A stretch of 64,000 bases of DNA from Dendrolimus kikuchii (GCA_019925095.2 CM034412.1:11756001-11820000), one strand, 5' to 3'; shown: positions 32,049-44,133, counted from the first letter of the stretch. Made by a program: numbers and translations. The notes: generated by a model from the letters alone, not told the origin.

Positions 32049-32720
32049 ATGGCTACAAGATTGCACGAAACGGAAAGCGACGATGAATCATCGTGTTGTT
32101 TTAAACTGTGTTGCCGAAAAAAGAAGAAAGTAGTAGTTGTAAATAAGATCAAAAATGAAGAAATAAGAAATATGAAGAGAAATAAAAGAGCGTCGTCATT
32201 GCAATCGTACGATTCTCCTGACTATTTTGAAGGCTTTGGAAATAACATAGTAGATAACAATGAGATAACACGTTTTTCTTGGACTGATGAAACTCAACGT
32301 TCAAGTCGACATGATCATAATGATGACCACCCTACTGACCATCACCATAAGGATCATCACAATTCTGATCATCACCATACTGATCATGACCGTTCCAATA
32401 ATGACCATACTGATCATCACCGTTCTGATAATCATCATACTGATTATCACCGTTCCGATAATCACCATACTGATCATCACCGTTCCAATAATTACCATAC
32501 TGATCATCACCGATCCGATAATCACCATACTGATCATGGGAATAATCACTCTCACTATAAACATGAAGAGCCTACTGACCATCATTCTTCAAGCTACAAT
32601 CATTGTGATTATTCAAGTCATCGTGATACAAGTGGCGGGCATGATTATGGTGGAAGTAGTTATGACTGTGGAGGCGACACAGGAGGAGGCTGTGATTCAG
32701 GAGGCAATTGCGATGATTAA
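32049..32720 (+). CDS. His/Asp-rich repeat protein with Cys doublets
   Basis: A 223-aa protein that I do not recognise. The first ATG (32049) lies five bases after a CAACTTCAG splice acceptor, so a 5' non-coding exon is likely. Residues 1-25 are MATRLHETESDDESSCCFKL then CCRKKKK: acidic, a CCxxxCC motif, then a basic stretch. A KIKNEEIRNMKRNKR segment follows. Residues about 85-165 are HHTDHHRSDN-like repeats with dozens of His, suited to binding zinc, copper or nickel ions. The C-terminus returns to Gly/Tyr/Cys (DYGGSSYDCGG, ending GGNCDD), like the tail of the gene at 20586. No signal peptide. A probable distant member of the small-gene cluster; metal handling is inference. Confidence 0.75.
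   Translation: MATRLHETESDDESSCCFKLCCRKKKKVVVVNKIKNEEIRNMKRNKRASSLQSYDSPDYFEGFGNNIVDNNEITRFSWTDETQRSSRHDHNDDHPTDHHHKDHHNSDHHHTDHDRSNNDHTDHHRSDNHHTDYHRSDNHHTDHHRSNNYHTDHHRSDNHHTDHGNNHSHYKHEEPTDHHSSSYNHCDYSSHRDTSGGHDYGGSSYDCGGDTGGGCDSGGNCDD
32300..32545 (+). repeat. Coding minisatellite for His-Asp repeats
   Basis: CATCACCATACTGATCATCA, then CCGTTCCGATAATCAC, recurs as about 30-36-bp units with point changes. It yields long fortuitous frames in the other phases, which are not called. Confidence 0.85.
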
Positions 32721-33889
32721 GTCAATACTTTATCCTTGTACCATACTATCTCTAGACGCCTATTTAATCTTCCAACACATAGTGGTCATGGTACATGACA
32801 CAGCATTGACCTTAGAGGGCACAACATAACTTAGAGAGTGACAATGGACCTCCTTCTGCCATTATCAAATTAATTCGTCCGAAGGATAAAGCAAGAACTA
32901 GATTGGGCCGACACACATGCCTGAAACGTTTTACACATTGAAAGTTGGAGTGTACACAAAATCCATGTGTATCATGCATTTCAGGCATTATAGCAAATTC
33001 TTCTCGTAGTCATCTAAATTTAACGAAAAAAAAGTCCAGCATACCAAGTATATTTAACTGAGTACACACTCAATATATTCAAATATTGGTTGATTCTGCT
33101 AAACTCATTTTTTCCTTGGCTGTGAATTTAGCATAAAATATGTTGTAAAGATAAGCAAAGGAGTAGGTACATAGGTATAATCTTATCACTCTTTAAATAA
33201 ATAGCAACTAACAGCCTTACTTATAATAATCTTATTAAGAAATGATTAGCCATCTCTTAAGTAAGAGAATCAGAATCAGACCCTAATCAATGAATATCTG
33301 TTTTTCCACTTATAAACCTGTTGTTAACCTAAGAGGAGCACAGATAAATGAAATTTGAATGATTAACGTAAGTTGTACCCAAAATATTCGACTAAAGACG
33401 AGTTTATGGGTAAGATTTTCACTAATCAGTTGCTGAGCAGTTTCTTTAAATTTAAGAAACAATTATAAGTAAGGCCCTATATATTTAAAGAGTGATAACA
33501 TTATAAACTGTGAAAATTATCAAGTTCAAACAACTCTCGAGCTGTCATATTTCCCATGGTCATAATTATTATCACTCGCAATATGCCCTGTATATTAGTA
33601 ACTAGGGTTTGCCCCGCAGTTTCATTGCTCATCAAAACCTAGCTTATTTGGCTCTATTACTCATGTACATATTGTACTATAAGCAAAGGGATAGTAGAAT
33701 ATAGGAACCGGGCATAAAGAGTAATTTTTATCTAGGCCCTCTTCGCCTTTGAAAATTCTGCATATCACAGTACTATTCCATTTTCCAAAATACAACAATT
33801 TCATTGCCAATATTGAGACCATATATTTGCTAAATTTCAGCAAAAACAGTCCTAGTTTTCCAAGAAAGTTTATACTTATTTATTTATTT
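32721..33889. other. 3' flank of the His-rich gene and spacer
   Basis: An AATAAA at about 33196 could serve the His-rich gene. 33665-33717 holds half of the palindromic CCGGTTCCT MITE (GAATATAGGAACCGGGCA). Otherwise no feature. Confidence 0.45.
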
Positions 33890-34010
33890 TATTTTATTGC
33901 AGGAGATCAGCAGACAGGCAGACCGCCCACTTGATGGAAAGCGGTTACCATCGCCTATGGACATTTGCACCACCAAAATTGCTACAAATGCGCTACTGCT
34001 AAATTCTACT
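33890..34010 (+). repeat. Repeat A, 5' fragment
   Basis: Starts TTTATTGCAGGAGATCAGCA, continues GACAGGCAGACCGCCCACTT and ACCATCGCCTATGGACATTT, then breaks off near 34010. Confidence 0.8.
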
Positions 34011-34059
34011 GCTACTTTCTGTATAACAGAAAATAACTCCCTCTGTTATCAGACAGTTA

Positions 34060-34385
34060 TTTTCTCATTTAACTATATATTAATATGTGAAGCAAAAACT
34101 TTGTACCCCTTACGAAAATTGCGCAGGCAGAGGACTATGAAATTTTGCACTTATAGTTTATATAGAGAAGAAGCGACGAATGCTATTTTTTTTTTTTAAT
34201 TAAACAATAAATACATTAAATCAATAAAAAAACGTTACACACACTACCATGTATTTGACACACATGCATATATACTCTTTTGTTTATTATAAAATCAAAT
34301 TAAGAGTGTAGCCTTGATGAAATCTGTGATCATAGAAGTATAGTCTGATATTAATTATTATGCTCGAATTTCGACCAAGGGGTGA
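34060..34385 (-). repeat. Repeat E copy
   Basis: The reverse complement matches 47725-48045 in order: CGAAATTC, CAAGGC, a GTAGTGTGTGTAACG stretch, GAAGAGAATATAAACTATAA-like sequence, then GGGGTACAAAGTTTTTGCTT. A non-coding dispersed repeat. Confidence 0.65.
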
Positions 34386-34896
34386 CCATTAAATATGTAA
34401 TATACTCCTAGAACAGGAATAAAACTGTTCCTTTAATACCTATAGGTATATCTCAAGGTGTACGAGGACCTTGAATGTAATTCAATTTTTTGGTAGCATA
34501 ATTTTTTCCAACAAAATTGTTACATGCATATATAAGAATTTTGACACCAAAATATGTAGTTACGAGGTCCTGCATTAACACCGAGATATGAACAACACCA
34601 AGAGGAAAGTGTTCATAATTTTTATAAGACATGTAGGTATATGTAGATAATGATTACGTAAATAGTTTGGTTGATGTATTTACTTAAAGTAATATTTTTA
34701 ATTTGCATAACTATAATGAGTTGCATAATAGTTTACTTTTACAATCTATTTCATATAGGACAATATGGGAGAATTTACATAAATAGAGGAATAAACAATG
34801 TGTTCCTAAGATTATTATCAAATACTAATAGGATTAAATATATTTTTATATACCTACTTAATTAAAATTAATATTTATGTACAATAACTTTTACAG
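34386..34896. other. Spacer, nothing recognised
   Basis: AT-rich. A 64-codon hydrophobic frame here has no homology that I can name. Confidence 0.45.
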
Positions 34897-35385
34897 ATTT
34901 GTCAGCCTATGAGACTGAAGATTGACATTCACCCGTCTCATAACCCAGATGAGACATATTTTGTTATCAAATTATATTGATTTGTTTTTTTCAGGCAACC
35001 CTAACCCTATACAGTTATTTTTGTAATATAATTAAATTGTCTTTCTTATGATACTACCAAATTTTATTTTTGAACATAACGGTGTAGTTACCTATATTGA
35101 CTTACCTGTTCATACCTGCTTGTCAGGTAGCCATACACAGAAATAACTAGGTAAGCCTATCAAAGGTGTTTTCTCCGTGTTAAAAACTATCAGTTGAAAC
35201 TAAATTTGTTCAGTTATCAAAAGAGTTCAAGATGAATAAAATTGATTAAGATTAATTTAATTAAAAATAGCCCTAAAGACTGCGATTGGCAGGCTATCAC
35301 AGGTGTGTTTATAAATCAATATAATTTGATAAAAATATGTTACATCTGTTTATCAGATGGGTGAAGGTCTCCTACTATACTGTCC
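34897..35385. mobile_element. Inverted-repeat MITE, about 490 bp
   Basis: The left arm 34897-34985 (GTCAGCCTATGAGACTG, ACATTCACCCGTCTCAT, TTATCAAATTATATTGATTT) pairs with the right arm 35285-35385 in reverse complement (TTCACCCATCTGATAAAC, TTATCAAATTATATTGATTT). No coding capacity. Confidence 0.7.
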
Positions 35386-36509
35386 TATTTGCTAAAACTT
35401 TAGGTAATAGAATTCAATTGTGCTACAGGTACTCAGTGGCAAAAATATATAAATGTAGTGGATTTAGGTTAAGTAATAAAAATAAAACATTTGTACACCT
35501 TTAGGGTAATGACATAAAAGGATATAATATGCCTGTGAATTTAACATGTACTGTTGTATTTTATCGGGCTATCAGCAAATAAAGAATTATTATAATAAAA
35601 AAATTATAATTTTATCATTGAGATATAACATGTCTAGAGAGAGCATTGCTAACAAACAACATCGCCAAAAACGGCATCAAAAACGCGAAGCGTTGCTAAA
35701 TTCACTCTGCGCTTTCGGGATATCAGGAAAAAAATATTACCCCATTTTTTATGATTAAATATTTTTTTATGTAAGTGAAAAATTTAAATGATCTTTATGA
35801 TTTAATCGCTTTATGTGTTATAATTTAATATTACTCAGAGGTTTCAGTTTTGTTTTTTTAAAGTATTAGCAACAAAAGTTGTGTGTCTTGGAACGAACCA
35901 TAAAAAAATACATGCCGAAATAAATTCATAACACATTCATAGCACATGTAGTAATTTTAATTCGCAATAAATTTCTGTACAGATATTAGTACATATTTAT
36001 AAGTCTGTTAATTACCAATACTAATGTAATAATTCTAAAAAAACTATTCATAATGGAAAATTATTTGTGTGTTACACATCATGTTCACGAAGGTTATTAG
36101 ATGACTATTTATAACCCAAAGATTATCCTGCGCTAAAAGTCAGTGAAATCATTTGTAATAGTAGACTTGGAACGATTCGATAGGTTCATATTGGGTAATA
36201 GGCTTTATGTATAATCCAAAGTTTATATCAGTAGTAGGAACTACGGGGTAGGTACACGGGATAGTTTAATGCAGGGACTTAAGAGCAACTAAACCACTTG
36301 AAAAGGGCTATTTTAGAAATAAAAATATTCATATCCAAAAGTTTTTATTCAAACTAGTTTAGTTTGATTATTTTCTGAACTAAAATTTGTTTTTTATCAT
36401 ATTAATATATTAAATTATTTCTTTATTAGGAATTAATGGAGATGCAGCTAACAGAATATAGACAAAATTAATATCTTAATTATGACAATAAAGAGTTATC
36501 TATAATATT
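35386..36509. other. Spacer with one doubtful small open frame
   Basis: An ATG near 35630 opens about 42 codons (MSRESIANKQHRQKRHQKRE, then a short tail). Its basic His/Gln/Lys-rich character is curious, but nothing supports expression, so it is not called as a gene. Confidence 0.4.
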
Positions 36510-36720
36510 ACTAGCGGCCCGGCGCGGATTCACCCGTGGTCTGTCCCGCTCCCGTGGTATAAAGCGTCATATTATATAGCCTTTGACACTCCTTGTTAAC
36601 GTAGCTTTCCAACAGTAAAATAATTTTTAAAATAGGTTTAGTAGATCCCGAGATTACCCCCTACAACGTCACAAACTTACAAACTTTACCTCCTTATAAT
36701 ATTAGTACAGATAACTCCGA
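36510..36720. repeat. ACTAGCGGCCCGGC-type repeat
   Basis: Starts ACTAGCGGCCCGGCGCGGAT and contains CCCGAGATTACCCCCTACAA. It ends TATAATATTAGTACAGATAA, a common tail form of insect SINE or RTE-derived repeats. The class is inference. Confidence 0.5.
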
Positions 36721-38030
36721 CCGAAGCGCCTGCTTTAAACGATATTCAGTTTTTTTTACATCCTCTTTGACGATATTTGCAGCACGCATTCTGTCAATTC
36801 TATGTCAAACGTCATAAGGTTACATTAAAAAGTTTATATTGTCCAAAGCGCTAAGATTAGATTAGAAATAATTTTAAATGATGGTTAAGTATTCTTACAT
36901 TTTCTAATTATCCTTCACACAACTTACATCTTATCGGTCACGATCATATATAATTATTTTAGGTACTTTATTTCAATACAATTGTGCCGTTGATAAGAAA
37001 ATATAAAAAGCATAGTGTAAAATTATCTCCGAAAATGATTCAAAATACTTCCTTTCAAAATACATCTCTTTGTCCAACAATATGCTACAATTGGATCCAT
37101 AGGAAGTCTAAAACGTAATATAAACTAGTTTAAGAAAACCGGACACACAAACATTACATGTCTGTTTTCTATAGATTTTTTCCATTATTCATATTTCATA
37201 AATATAAAAAAAATCGTAACAAAAGTCCCCAAATTTTGGAAAATAAGTCACACTTCTCACCTGACCACATCAATCAATTCGATAACCTTGAAAATGTCGA
37301 AATTAAATTTCACGTTTTTACAAAGAAATCATGAGAAAAGTGTTAAGTTTTCCGATTAAATGACATCTCATCCTTATCCTTTCCGGTTTTAAAATAGTTC
37401 CGACACATTTTAATAGCGCAGGCCGGCATAATTATTTTTTTTGCGAGAGCTCTAACCAGTAAAGTAATCGAAACGACACTAACAGGCGTGGGAAGCCACT
37501 GAAGCCAGTGCACCAATTTTGGTGCACTGTTTTTGGGCCGTTTTTGTGCAACTGATGCGTGATCTAGACGTTTATATGATCTAAGAATTTTATACTACTG
37601 AAATGTTCACGAACATAAATTTTATAAATATAACTGTAGGTACTACTAAATAAACGTACTTATAAACTCAGGTTTATCATTTCCGTCTGTATCCTTTATT
37701 TAGCAAAACGTAGCGTCATGAAATTGTTATGTACGTCCGTCTGTCTTTGTACTCCTTGTAAGCCACACTAATTTTCGTGGAAATTTCTATACTTGGATGT
37801 TATGTAATAGGAATATGTAATTTGCCGCCATATAATATTTTAGTGAAAGCGCAAAAAAGTATAGATTAGGGCCGCGCCGCTGTAGATCTAACCTGATGTT
37901 AATATTATACGCAGTTCCACCTTCCACGGCAGCTAGCTGGGAAGTGTGCAACGCGAGTTTTAAATATTAATGTTAGCCGCATTTATTAGCCGCGTCCGGT
38001 AAATTAGTTGCAGCTTTATAGTCTGCCTAG
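36721..38030. other. Spacer with a 24-bp perfect palindrome
   Basis: 37506-37529 is CAGTGCACCAA, TT, and its reverse complement. Otherwise I see no gene or repeat. Confidence 0.45.
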
Positions 38031-40255
38031 TTTTTTTTTTTTTTTTGAGGCGAGGGAAAATGCTTAACCGATTTACGCACAAACTGGGTCGTTGCTAGGG
38101 GAACGACACGCGTCGGTCGGGGGCGATAACACTGCAGCAATAGTATGCTCTTGGCGGTGCTCCGTCCGCGATCGACGTCACAGAATAGTGTGGAAGACTC
38201 CGAGCGTTGCTGCACGAGCGAGCAACCCCAATACCCACTAAAAACCCCCTCCTCCCTGTCGACCCTGCGCTTTTGGAAAGGCTGAGATTTAGAACATAGT
38301 TACGCCCAGTCGATCCAGCGCAATAAAGTGCCTGGAGTGTGCCCTGGGAGAACACACCCCACTTCGTTGTGCGGGGGTAGAAGATCCTTTGCTCTCCTAG
38401 CAAGCTAAAGGCCCCCCGCGGTAAACGGAACCTAACTCAGGGAGGGAAGTAATGCGCGTACCTGCCTCTCCGGGTGCCAGCTGAAGGCCGGCGACCTCGA
38501 GAAGACGCATTGGCACGCGCTGCAGGACTTCTCTCCCTGTCTCGTTCTGCGGCCTCCTTGAGTGACATTACTGTGTCGCAAAAAGTAACCGCAGCCCCCC
38601 AATTGTCGCTGCTCTGCAGCATGGCCTTGACCAAGTCGCAGAGCGAGTGGACTGGACCTACGTGCGTCTCAAGTTCGAAACGCTGCGGCGCACTCGACAA
38701 GCGTGTGTAGGCGCGCCGCACTGGCGGCAGTCCGGGGAAGGCAAGCAGCCCACAATTCGACACAGATACTTATCGAAACATCCGTGTCCGGTAAGTATCT
38801 GTGTCGTCCTGAAGGTCAGGGTGCCGCTGGTGCGGTTGACCCATTCCGTCAGCTGTGGCCTGATTGCATCCACCGTGTAGCCGCCATGGGCCGCAGGGTT
38901 GTCGAGCTCTTGAGACCAGACGGCGATCATGGAGGCGGTTTCCCGCTTCCTGATTGCCTCGATTTCGACCTGACAGAAGGTCAGGCCTCTAGTTAGGGCA
39001 TCCTGCCGGGTGCGACGCACCTCTGCCAGGACGTTCGCCTGGAGATGCCAGGGCGGATCGCCTGCCAGGAGGGTGGCCGCCGTCCGCGACACTGTGCGAT
39101 ACCCCCGTATGGTTCTCACGGCCAGAACCCGCTGCGCCCGGTGCAGCAGGGTTCTGTTGTGGCGGTAAAGTGCAGTGGACCAGACGGGTGCACCGTACAG
39201 TGCCATACTCCTCAGGATGCCAGAGTAAAGTTTCTGCGTCGCACCCCCCGGGCCCCCCACGTTGGGAAGCAGCCTCGAGAGTGCGCCCGCAGATTTGACG
39301 AGTTTGGGAACTAGCTGCTCAAAGTGCGCTTTGAACAGCCATTTCCCATCGAGAACTAGCTCCAGATATTTCATCTGGGGCCCTACTTTAATCGCCACCC
39401 CTTGGACCGAAACGGTCAAGTCCGCGGGGGGATTGCGAAATTTCCTATAGAACATGACAGCCTCCGTTTTCGCGGGGGAGACCCTCAAGCCCAGCCTAGC
39501 TATTCGATCTACGACAATCGCCAACCCGGCGTTGGCGACGTCCGCGGATTCCGCAAATGACGCAGCGCGTGCCGTGAGTAAGGGTGTCGTCCGCAAAGCA
39601 GATCAGCCCTACCCCGGGCAGGACCGGAACCCGAAGGATCCAGTCATAACCTACGTTCCAAAGAATCGGCCCGAGGACCGACCCCTGTGGAACGCCGCAC
39701 GCGACGCATCGCCGACCTAACACGGGATTGCCGGACTCACCGCCCTCCTAAAGGATATGTCGATCCTGCAGGTACGCGCCCAACAGCCTCGTGAGATACG
39801 AGGGGACTCCATGCGCGCGGAGCCCCTCCCTGATCGTCTCATGAGGGAGGCTGTTAAAGGCGTTCGCTATGTCTAGCGACACCGCAAGAACGACATCCTT
39901 CGCTTGGACGGCTTCGTCCGTCAACGTTCGCAGTGTCTCGAAGGCGTCCATCGTGGAGCGCCTCCGCCGAAACTTGAACTGCGTTTCTGAAAGCCCCGGC
40001 TCCACAGCGTCGAGATGCTTCACGAGCCGCTCCGCCAAGATCTTTTCGAAGACCTTAGCGACCTCGTTCAGCAGCACTATGGGCCTGAAGGCGGACGGAT
40101 CGTTGGGAGGCCGACCTCCCTCGGGAATCAGGCACAAACGCCCCTCCTTCCATTGCGACGGGAACCGACCTGCGCGAATACAAGCTTCGAACAGTTCCCG
40201 CAGCTGGCCGCGTAGATATTTAGCGGCCAGGAAGAGGAGTCGACCTGGAACCCCT
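38031..40255 (-). mobile_element. R1-clade retrotransposon, copy 2, 5'-truncated
   Basis: Nearly identical to copy 1 over 22842-24597, in the same orientation. It has a T run (poly-A tail) at 38031-38046 and stops at 40255, inside the RT fingers. It retains the 487 bp (about 39113-39599) that copy 1 lacks. The flanking CTAG on both sides may be a short target duplication, which is weak evidence. Confidence 0.92.
38437..40255 (-). pseudogene. R1-clade ORF2 fragment, copy 2, several frame breaks
   Basis: Codes in pieces. 39748-40255 holds FRPIVLLNEVAKVFEKI and LDIANAFNSLPHETI. 39496-39723 holds ACGVPQGSVLGP and the FADD catalytic box. 38658-39596 holds the thumb region (FRNPPADLTVSVQGV, KYLELVLDGKW, SRTAATLLAGDPPWHL). 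38437-38763 holds the C-terminal residues. Frame changes near 39735, 39590 and 38700, the last a short deletion in the CCHC region, make it non-functional. Confidence 0.88.
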
Positions 40256-40489
40256 AGAGTACATTAATATTCTCTAACTATTGTGATTCATTATCTTATA
40301 TCGCCAGCGTTCCCAACTTAAGGGTAGGCCCCTAAATTTAGGGTTAAATAAGTGTGTAGGGGTTTTTAAGGATTTATGATTTGCTTATAAAGCCCTGGGA
40401 TAATAAAATTTACTACATTTATTTATATTTGTGTTGATCTAGCGACAAGTAGTACATTTCCGCGCATAGAGTATAATTTACTCTAAGGT
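40256..40489. other. Short spacer between R1-type insertions
   Basis: AT-rich. It contains CAGCGTTCCCAACTTAAGGG, which looks like a possible hAT-type end, but no partner end or duplication was found. Confidence 0.35.
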
Positions 40490-41426
40490 TTTTTTTTGAT
40501 GCGCAGGGGGAATACATTTCGTACCATACTGAGTCCCTCTCGACTGTGGGGGTGCGACCGGACCACGGCGATAAGCGCCGCGCAGCGTGTACGAAGACTG
40601 GGCGGATCCAAAACCTAAACCTGTGTCCCATACTCGGCGCTTGTATGGAAGAACATGAGATGACGAGCGAAGCTGCACACATTGTTCAACCGCGCAACAA
40701 ACTTAGGTCACCCCGGGATGCAGAGTGACCTACTTCACCAACAGAGGCTGAACCCGTCGCGACCTCACAATGCGCGGAACCTGCGTTGGAATCATGGGAG
40801 GAGATTTTGCGTATACCTGTGTCTCCGGAGGCCAGTCTGACGATGGCTTCCGAGGAGCGCGTGCGCAGCTCTCTCCCTTACTCTCTCAGCGGCTTCCTTG
40901 CGGGACATTACTGCCTTGCAAAAGGAAGAAACGGTTGACCGGTGATCATCGCTGTGGAGCATAGCCTCAACCAGTCCCCGCAGCGAATCGATCGGCCCTA
41001 CAATGGCCTCGAGCTCGAACCTCTGATATTGCCATGCAGCGCATTCGACCAGCGTGTGAAACGAAGTGTCTAGCGCGCCGCATTCGCGGCACTGAGGGGA
41101 AGTCAGACACCCTACAATCTGATGCAGATACTTATCGAAGCACCCGTGCCCGGTAAGTATCTACGTCACTTAAAGGTCAGAGTCCCGCGTTTCCGCGCGA
41201 CCCATCGCAGTAGGTAGGGGCGAGCCGCCTCCACTGTATCAATACCGGCCTCAGAAGATTCTAAATCTATCTGCCAGGTTTGGATCATAGTCGCGGTTTC
41301 CCGCGTCCTGATCGTCTCAATCTCTGCCCGGCTATAAGCCAGGCCCCTAGCTCTGGTATCCTGCCGAAAGCGTCAAACCTTGGCAAGCACGTCCGCCTGG
41401 AGTTCCCAGAGCGGATCTCCCGCCAA
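40490..41426 (-). mobile_element. Second R1-like family, 3' fragment
   Basis: T run at 40490-40497, then a 3' UTR unlike copies 1 and 2. From about 40800 the minus strand shows a diverged version of the R1 C-terminal coding region; for example 41090-41170 parallels 23560-23640 (TACTTATCGAAGCACCCGTG). Stops and frameshifts are frequent. The 3' UTR matches 46684-47160 (CATTTCGTACC, CTGAGTCCCTCT, CCGGAGGCCAGTCTGACGA), so both belong to one older family. Confidence 0.8.
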
Positions 41427-41750
41427 ATTATAAAATAAAGGGGTAGGCTTAGATTACTCTACTTACTCTCCGCTTTTCATTGCAACGGAATGGTGGGTCT
41501 TGTGTCTCGTTCCATCCATCTAATAAAATGTTTAATACCCAGATATACAATTTTAATAAAAATACATAAATGGAAGAAGACAATATGTTTTCACTATATT
41601 GAATAGCTTTTAAATAAAGAATATTACAAAATGTACGTTATTTTTGTTTAGGGGTCTTTTCAAGTAAATGTGGCAATTTTAGGGCTTTGAGCTTAGCTAG
41701 GGGTAAATGTTCAGGAGTTGGTAAGCCAGGGTGGGTACCATACTCCGAAT
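41427..41750. other. Spacer before a hAT MITE
   Basis: AT-rich; nothing recognised except the MITE target site at its right edge. Confidence 0.45.
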
Positions 41751-42304
41751 TAGTGATGTGTACCGGTTGCAATTTTAGCCTCCGGAGATTTTTCACCAAA
41801 AACCGGCTTTTCACCGGAGAATAACCTACAATCAAATTTTGTTTTTTACATGAAAGTTGGCTTAATTTCTACATAATATTAGTACCTATCCATGTTTTTG
41901 GTGGAATAAATAAATACAGAAAAATTATACAAAAGAACATTTATTCCATCATAGAAAACTTTAAAACAGAAATATGTGAACAGAAACCGTTTTACTCGAC
42001 TATTAGTCGAATAAAACACAGTTTCTGTTAAGAAAACAGAGCATTTCCACTGCATCCGTATGCAACCTTGTTCGCCGACTACCTACCATGTAGCCAGCTG
42101 TAGAAAAAAGTCTCTGAAGGGACTGACGTAGCGAGCACGCAAATATATCTAGCAGCAATAGCACCTAACGGCGAAAGGTGTTTATTGTGCTCCCAAAACA
42201 TGCCGTCGTCCACGCGTGTACGAAAATACCGGTAAACAATAAAAACACTTAAAAAAACCGGTGATGACTGTAACCGGTTTTTGTAGAACCGGTACACATC
42301 TCTA
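41751..42304. mobile_element. hAT-type MITE, 554 bp
   Basis: Ends TAGTGATGTGTACCGGTT and GAACCGGTACACATCTCTA are inverted repeats with one or two mismatches. The 8-bp duplication CTCCGAAT is perfect at 41743-41750 and 42305-42312. The interior carries many ACCGG words. Confidence 0.93.
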
Positions 42305-42312
42305 CTCCGAAT

Positions 42313-43434
42313 ATAGCAATATACAGGGTTACTAACCCTGTGTATCGCTATTCACCGCTATTGTGTTGTATGAACTTATGAACGTACCCATAGTAGTTTT
42401 GGTTATGAACTTGTGTGCAACTGTGCAATGTGTTCAGGATTTATTATTATTGTCAGAAGTTTAAAATTAGTTCTGCATATTCTGCAAGGACAAGAATCTT
42501 TATAACTCAGTGAAGTCAGTCTAACAGAAAAATTCATTGTAATTATATTAAAATAGTTAATGTATACTCTGGCTATTGAGATTAAAGTTGTAGTAAGTTT
42601 TAAGTTATTTAGTAATAATATAATAATAGACAAACACACATATATGCAAAATGTGTGTTTGTCTTCAAACTAAGCAAGTTGCCTGTGTTATGGGCCATAT
42701 ACAACCGATTACTGGAGCTGATCTACAGAAATAGTTTCTCACATATCAGACACCCAGACCATAGCAAATAATGGGAAGTTATATTTACCATGTCAGGGAA
42801 CACAGAACCCTTGCCTTCCAGAAAGCTAGCTCAGCAAAGGCCTAGCCTACTGGAACCACAAATGTCGTCATAATTTATAAGGTATATTTCGACTGGACTG
42901 TAATAAATAGGTAAAACTTTAATAATTAATTGAAATAGCTCATTAAAAGTCAGTGAGAGCATACCAAAGTTTTCCTGTTGTTGAATAGAATATTCAATTC
43001 CATACATAATAAATACCTAATGTGCCTACGGTTTTCCTTATAAATTATTAAATCTACATTATTGTTTTTCATAAACTAGTATCATTTCATACAACTTTCA
43101 ACCCTTTTGTCAAAATACACCATTCTAAACTTACTGCAGCTTTGGTAGCTGCCTTGACATACTAAAATAATGATGTGAAATTTTTTAAATTAATATTGAA
43201 AGAAAAATTGTGGGAGAAGTAGATATTCTATATACATTTACAGCTCTTAGGGCTGACTTGATTGATGTACCACAGTCTCACTGAATATCGACATGAATGA
43301 AATGTCTAGCCTTGTGCTAATCTTGTTTTGTTTGATGAATGAGAGTTCCAATGTCCCACTTCCCCCACCCTTTATCCCATTCCTCTCGTCTGGTCCCTCT
43401 TTCTGATTTTCCCTATTCCCACCTCTTTTTCCAT
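42313..43434. other. Gene-free spacer
   Basis: AT-rich DNA with no supported gene. The words ACACACATATATGCAAAATG and GTGTGTTTGTCT form a loose inverted pair near 42635-42665. Confidence 0.45.
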
Positions 43435-43735
43435 CATAAATGCTGGCAATGCTGACCCTGGTGTTGCAAACATCTATAAGCGATGGAAACCATTTTCCAT
43501 TAGATAGGCCATCAGCCTGTTTTGCCAGCTTTGCAATAAAAAAAGTCTGGCCACAGCCTTGTCCCTGTAAGTGATGCCTAAGAGCTATGTGAGCTACTGC
43601 AACTCGGATGAAAAAAATAGGTAGACCAAACCCTGAGCCCTCAGCGTGAAGACGCTTAAAGGAAGCTGATTTAAATAAGACATTTGTGTTGCAGTATGAC
43701 AAGAACTTAGTATTAAATAATGAAATTAGTAGGGA
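43435..43735 (-). repeat. Decayed repeat A copy followed by repeat G
   Basis: 43435-43545 is a strongly diverged repeat A (CTTTGCAATAAAAAA boundary, ATAAGCGATGGAAACC). 43610-43735 matches repeat G at 2805-2940 (AATAGGTAGACCAAAC, ACAAGAACTTAGTATTAAAT). Confidence 0.6.
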
Positions 43736-43780
43736 TAAAAATGGTATAGTTTCCAGTGGATACATTACTAATACCCACAC

Positions 43781-44125
43781 TAGGGTTCCCACCCGTACTA
43801 TAATATATAGTATCATACTTTGTTTCAGCCAATATTATAGAAAAATAATATAGTGTGAAATATATATTTTCATCACTAATTTGATCCTGTTTTTTGTTCA
43901 GATTCTCATGATTATTGTGAAAATGATAAATCTTTGTTGGCCAAGATAAAACGGAGTAACAAATAACAAACACATGGAAAATTCAACGATGAATTAAACA
44001 AAAAACAAAATAAATAATGAAAATTAAATGTGCACTATTTTCCCGTTAAATTTCCCAAAAGTACTATATTTTTACAGCTTAAAAACAAAAGACTATATTT
44101 TCTTCAAAAAAAGGTTGCAACCCTA
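43781..44125. mobile_element. hAT-type MITE, 345 bp
   Basis: Ends TAGGGTTCCCACC and GGTTGCAACCCTA. The 8-bp duplication ACCCACAC is perfect at 43773-43780 and 44126-44133. Probably related to the 8055-8491 element (TAGGGTTGCCAAC end). Confidence 0.9.
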
Positions 44126-44133
44126 ACCCACAC

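Noticed and set aside
32287..32829. 180-codon Ile/Thr/Val-rich plus frame and its minus counterpart over the His-rich gene
   Set aside because: Shadow frames of the CATCACCATACTGAT minisatellite, without conserved features.
35630..35758. 42-residue basic peptide gene
   Set aside because: Only a short frame with Lys/His/Gln-rich codons; no transcription or homology evidence visible.
40305..41730. A hAT element with CAGCGTTCCCAAC at its left enclosing the R1-like fragment
   Set aside because: No convincing right end and no 8-bp duplication (left flank TATATCGC has no partner).
43247..43816. 189-codon minus-strand frame
   Set aside because: Runs through repeat A, repeat G and a hAT MITE end, so it is a chance frame across repeats.
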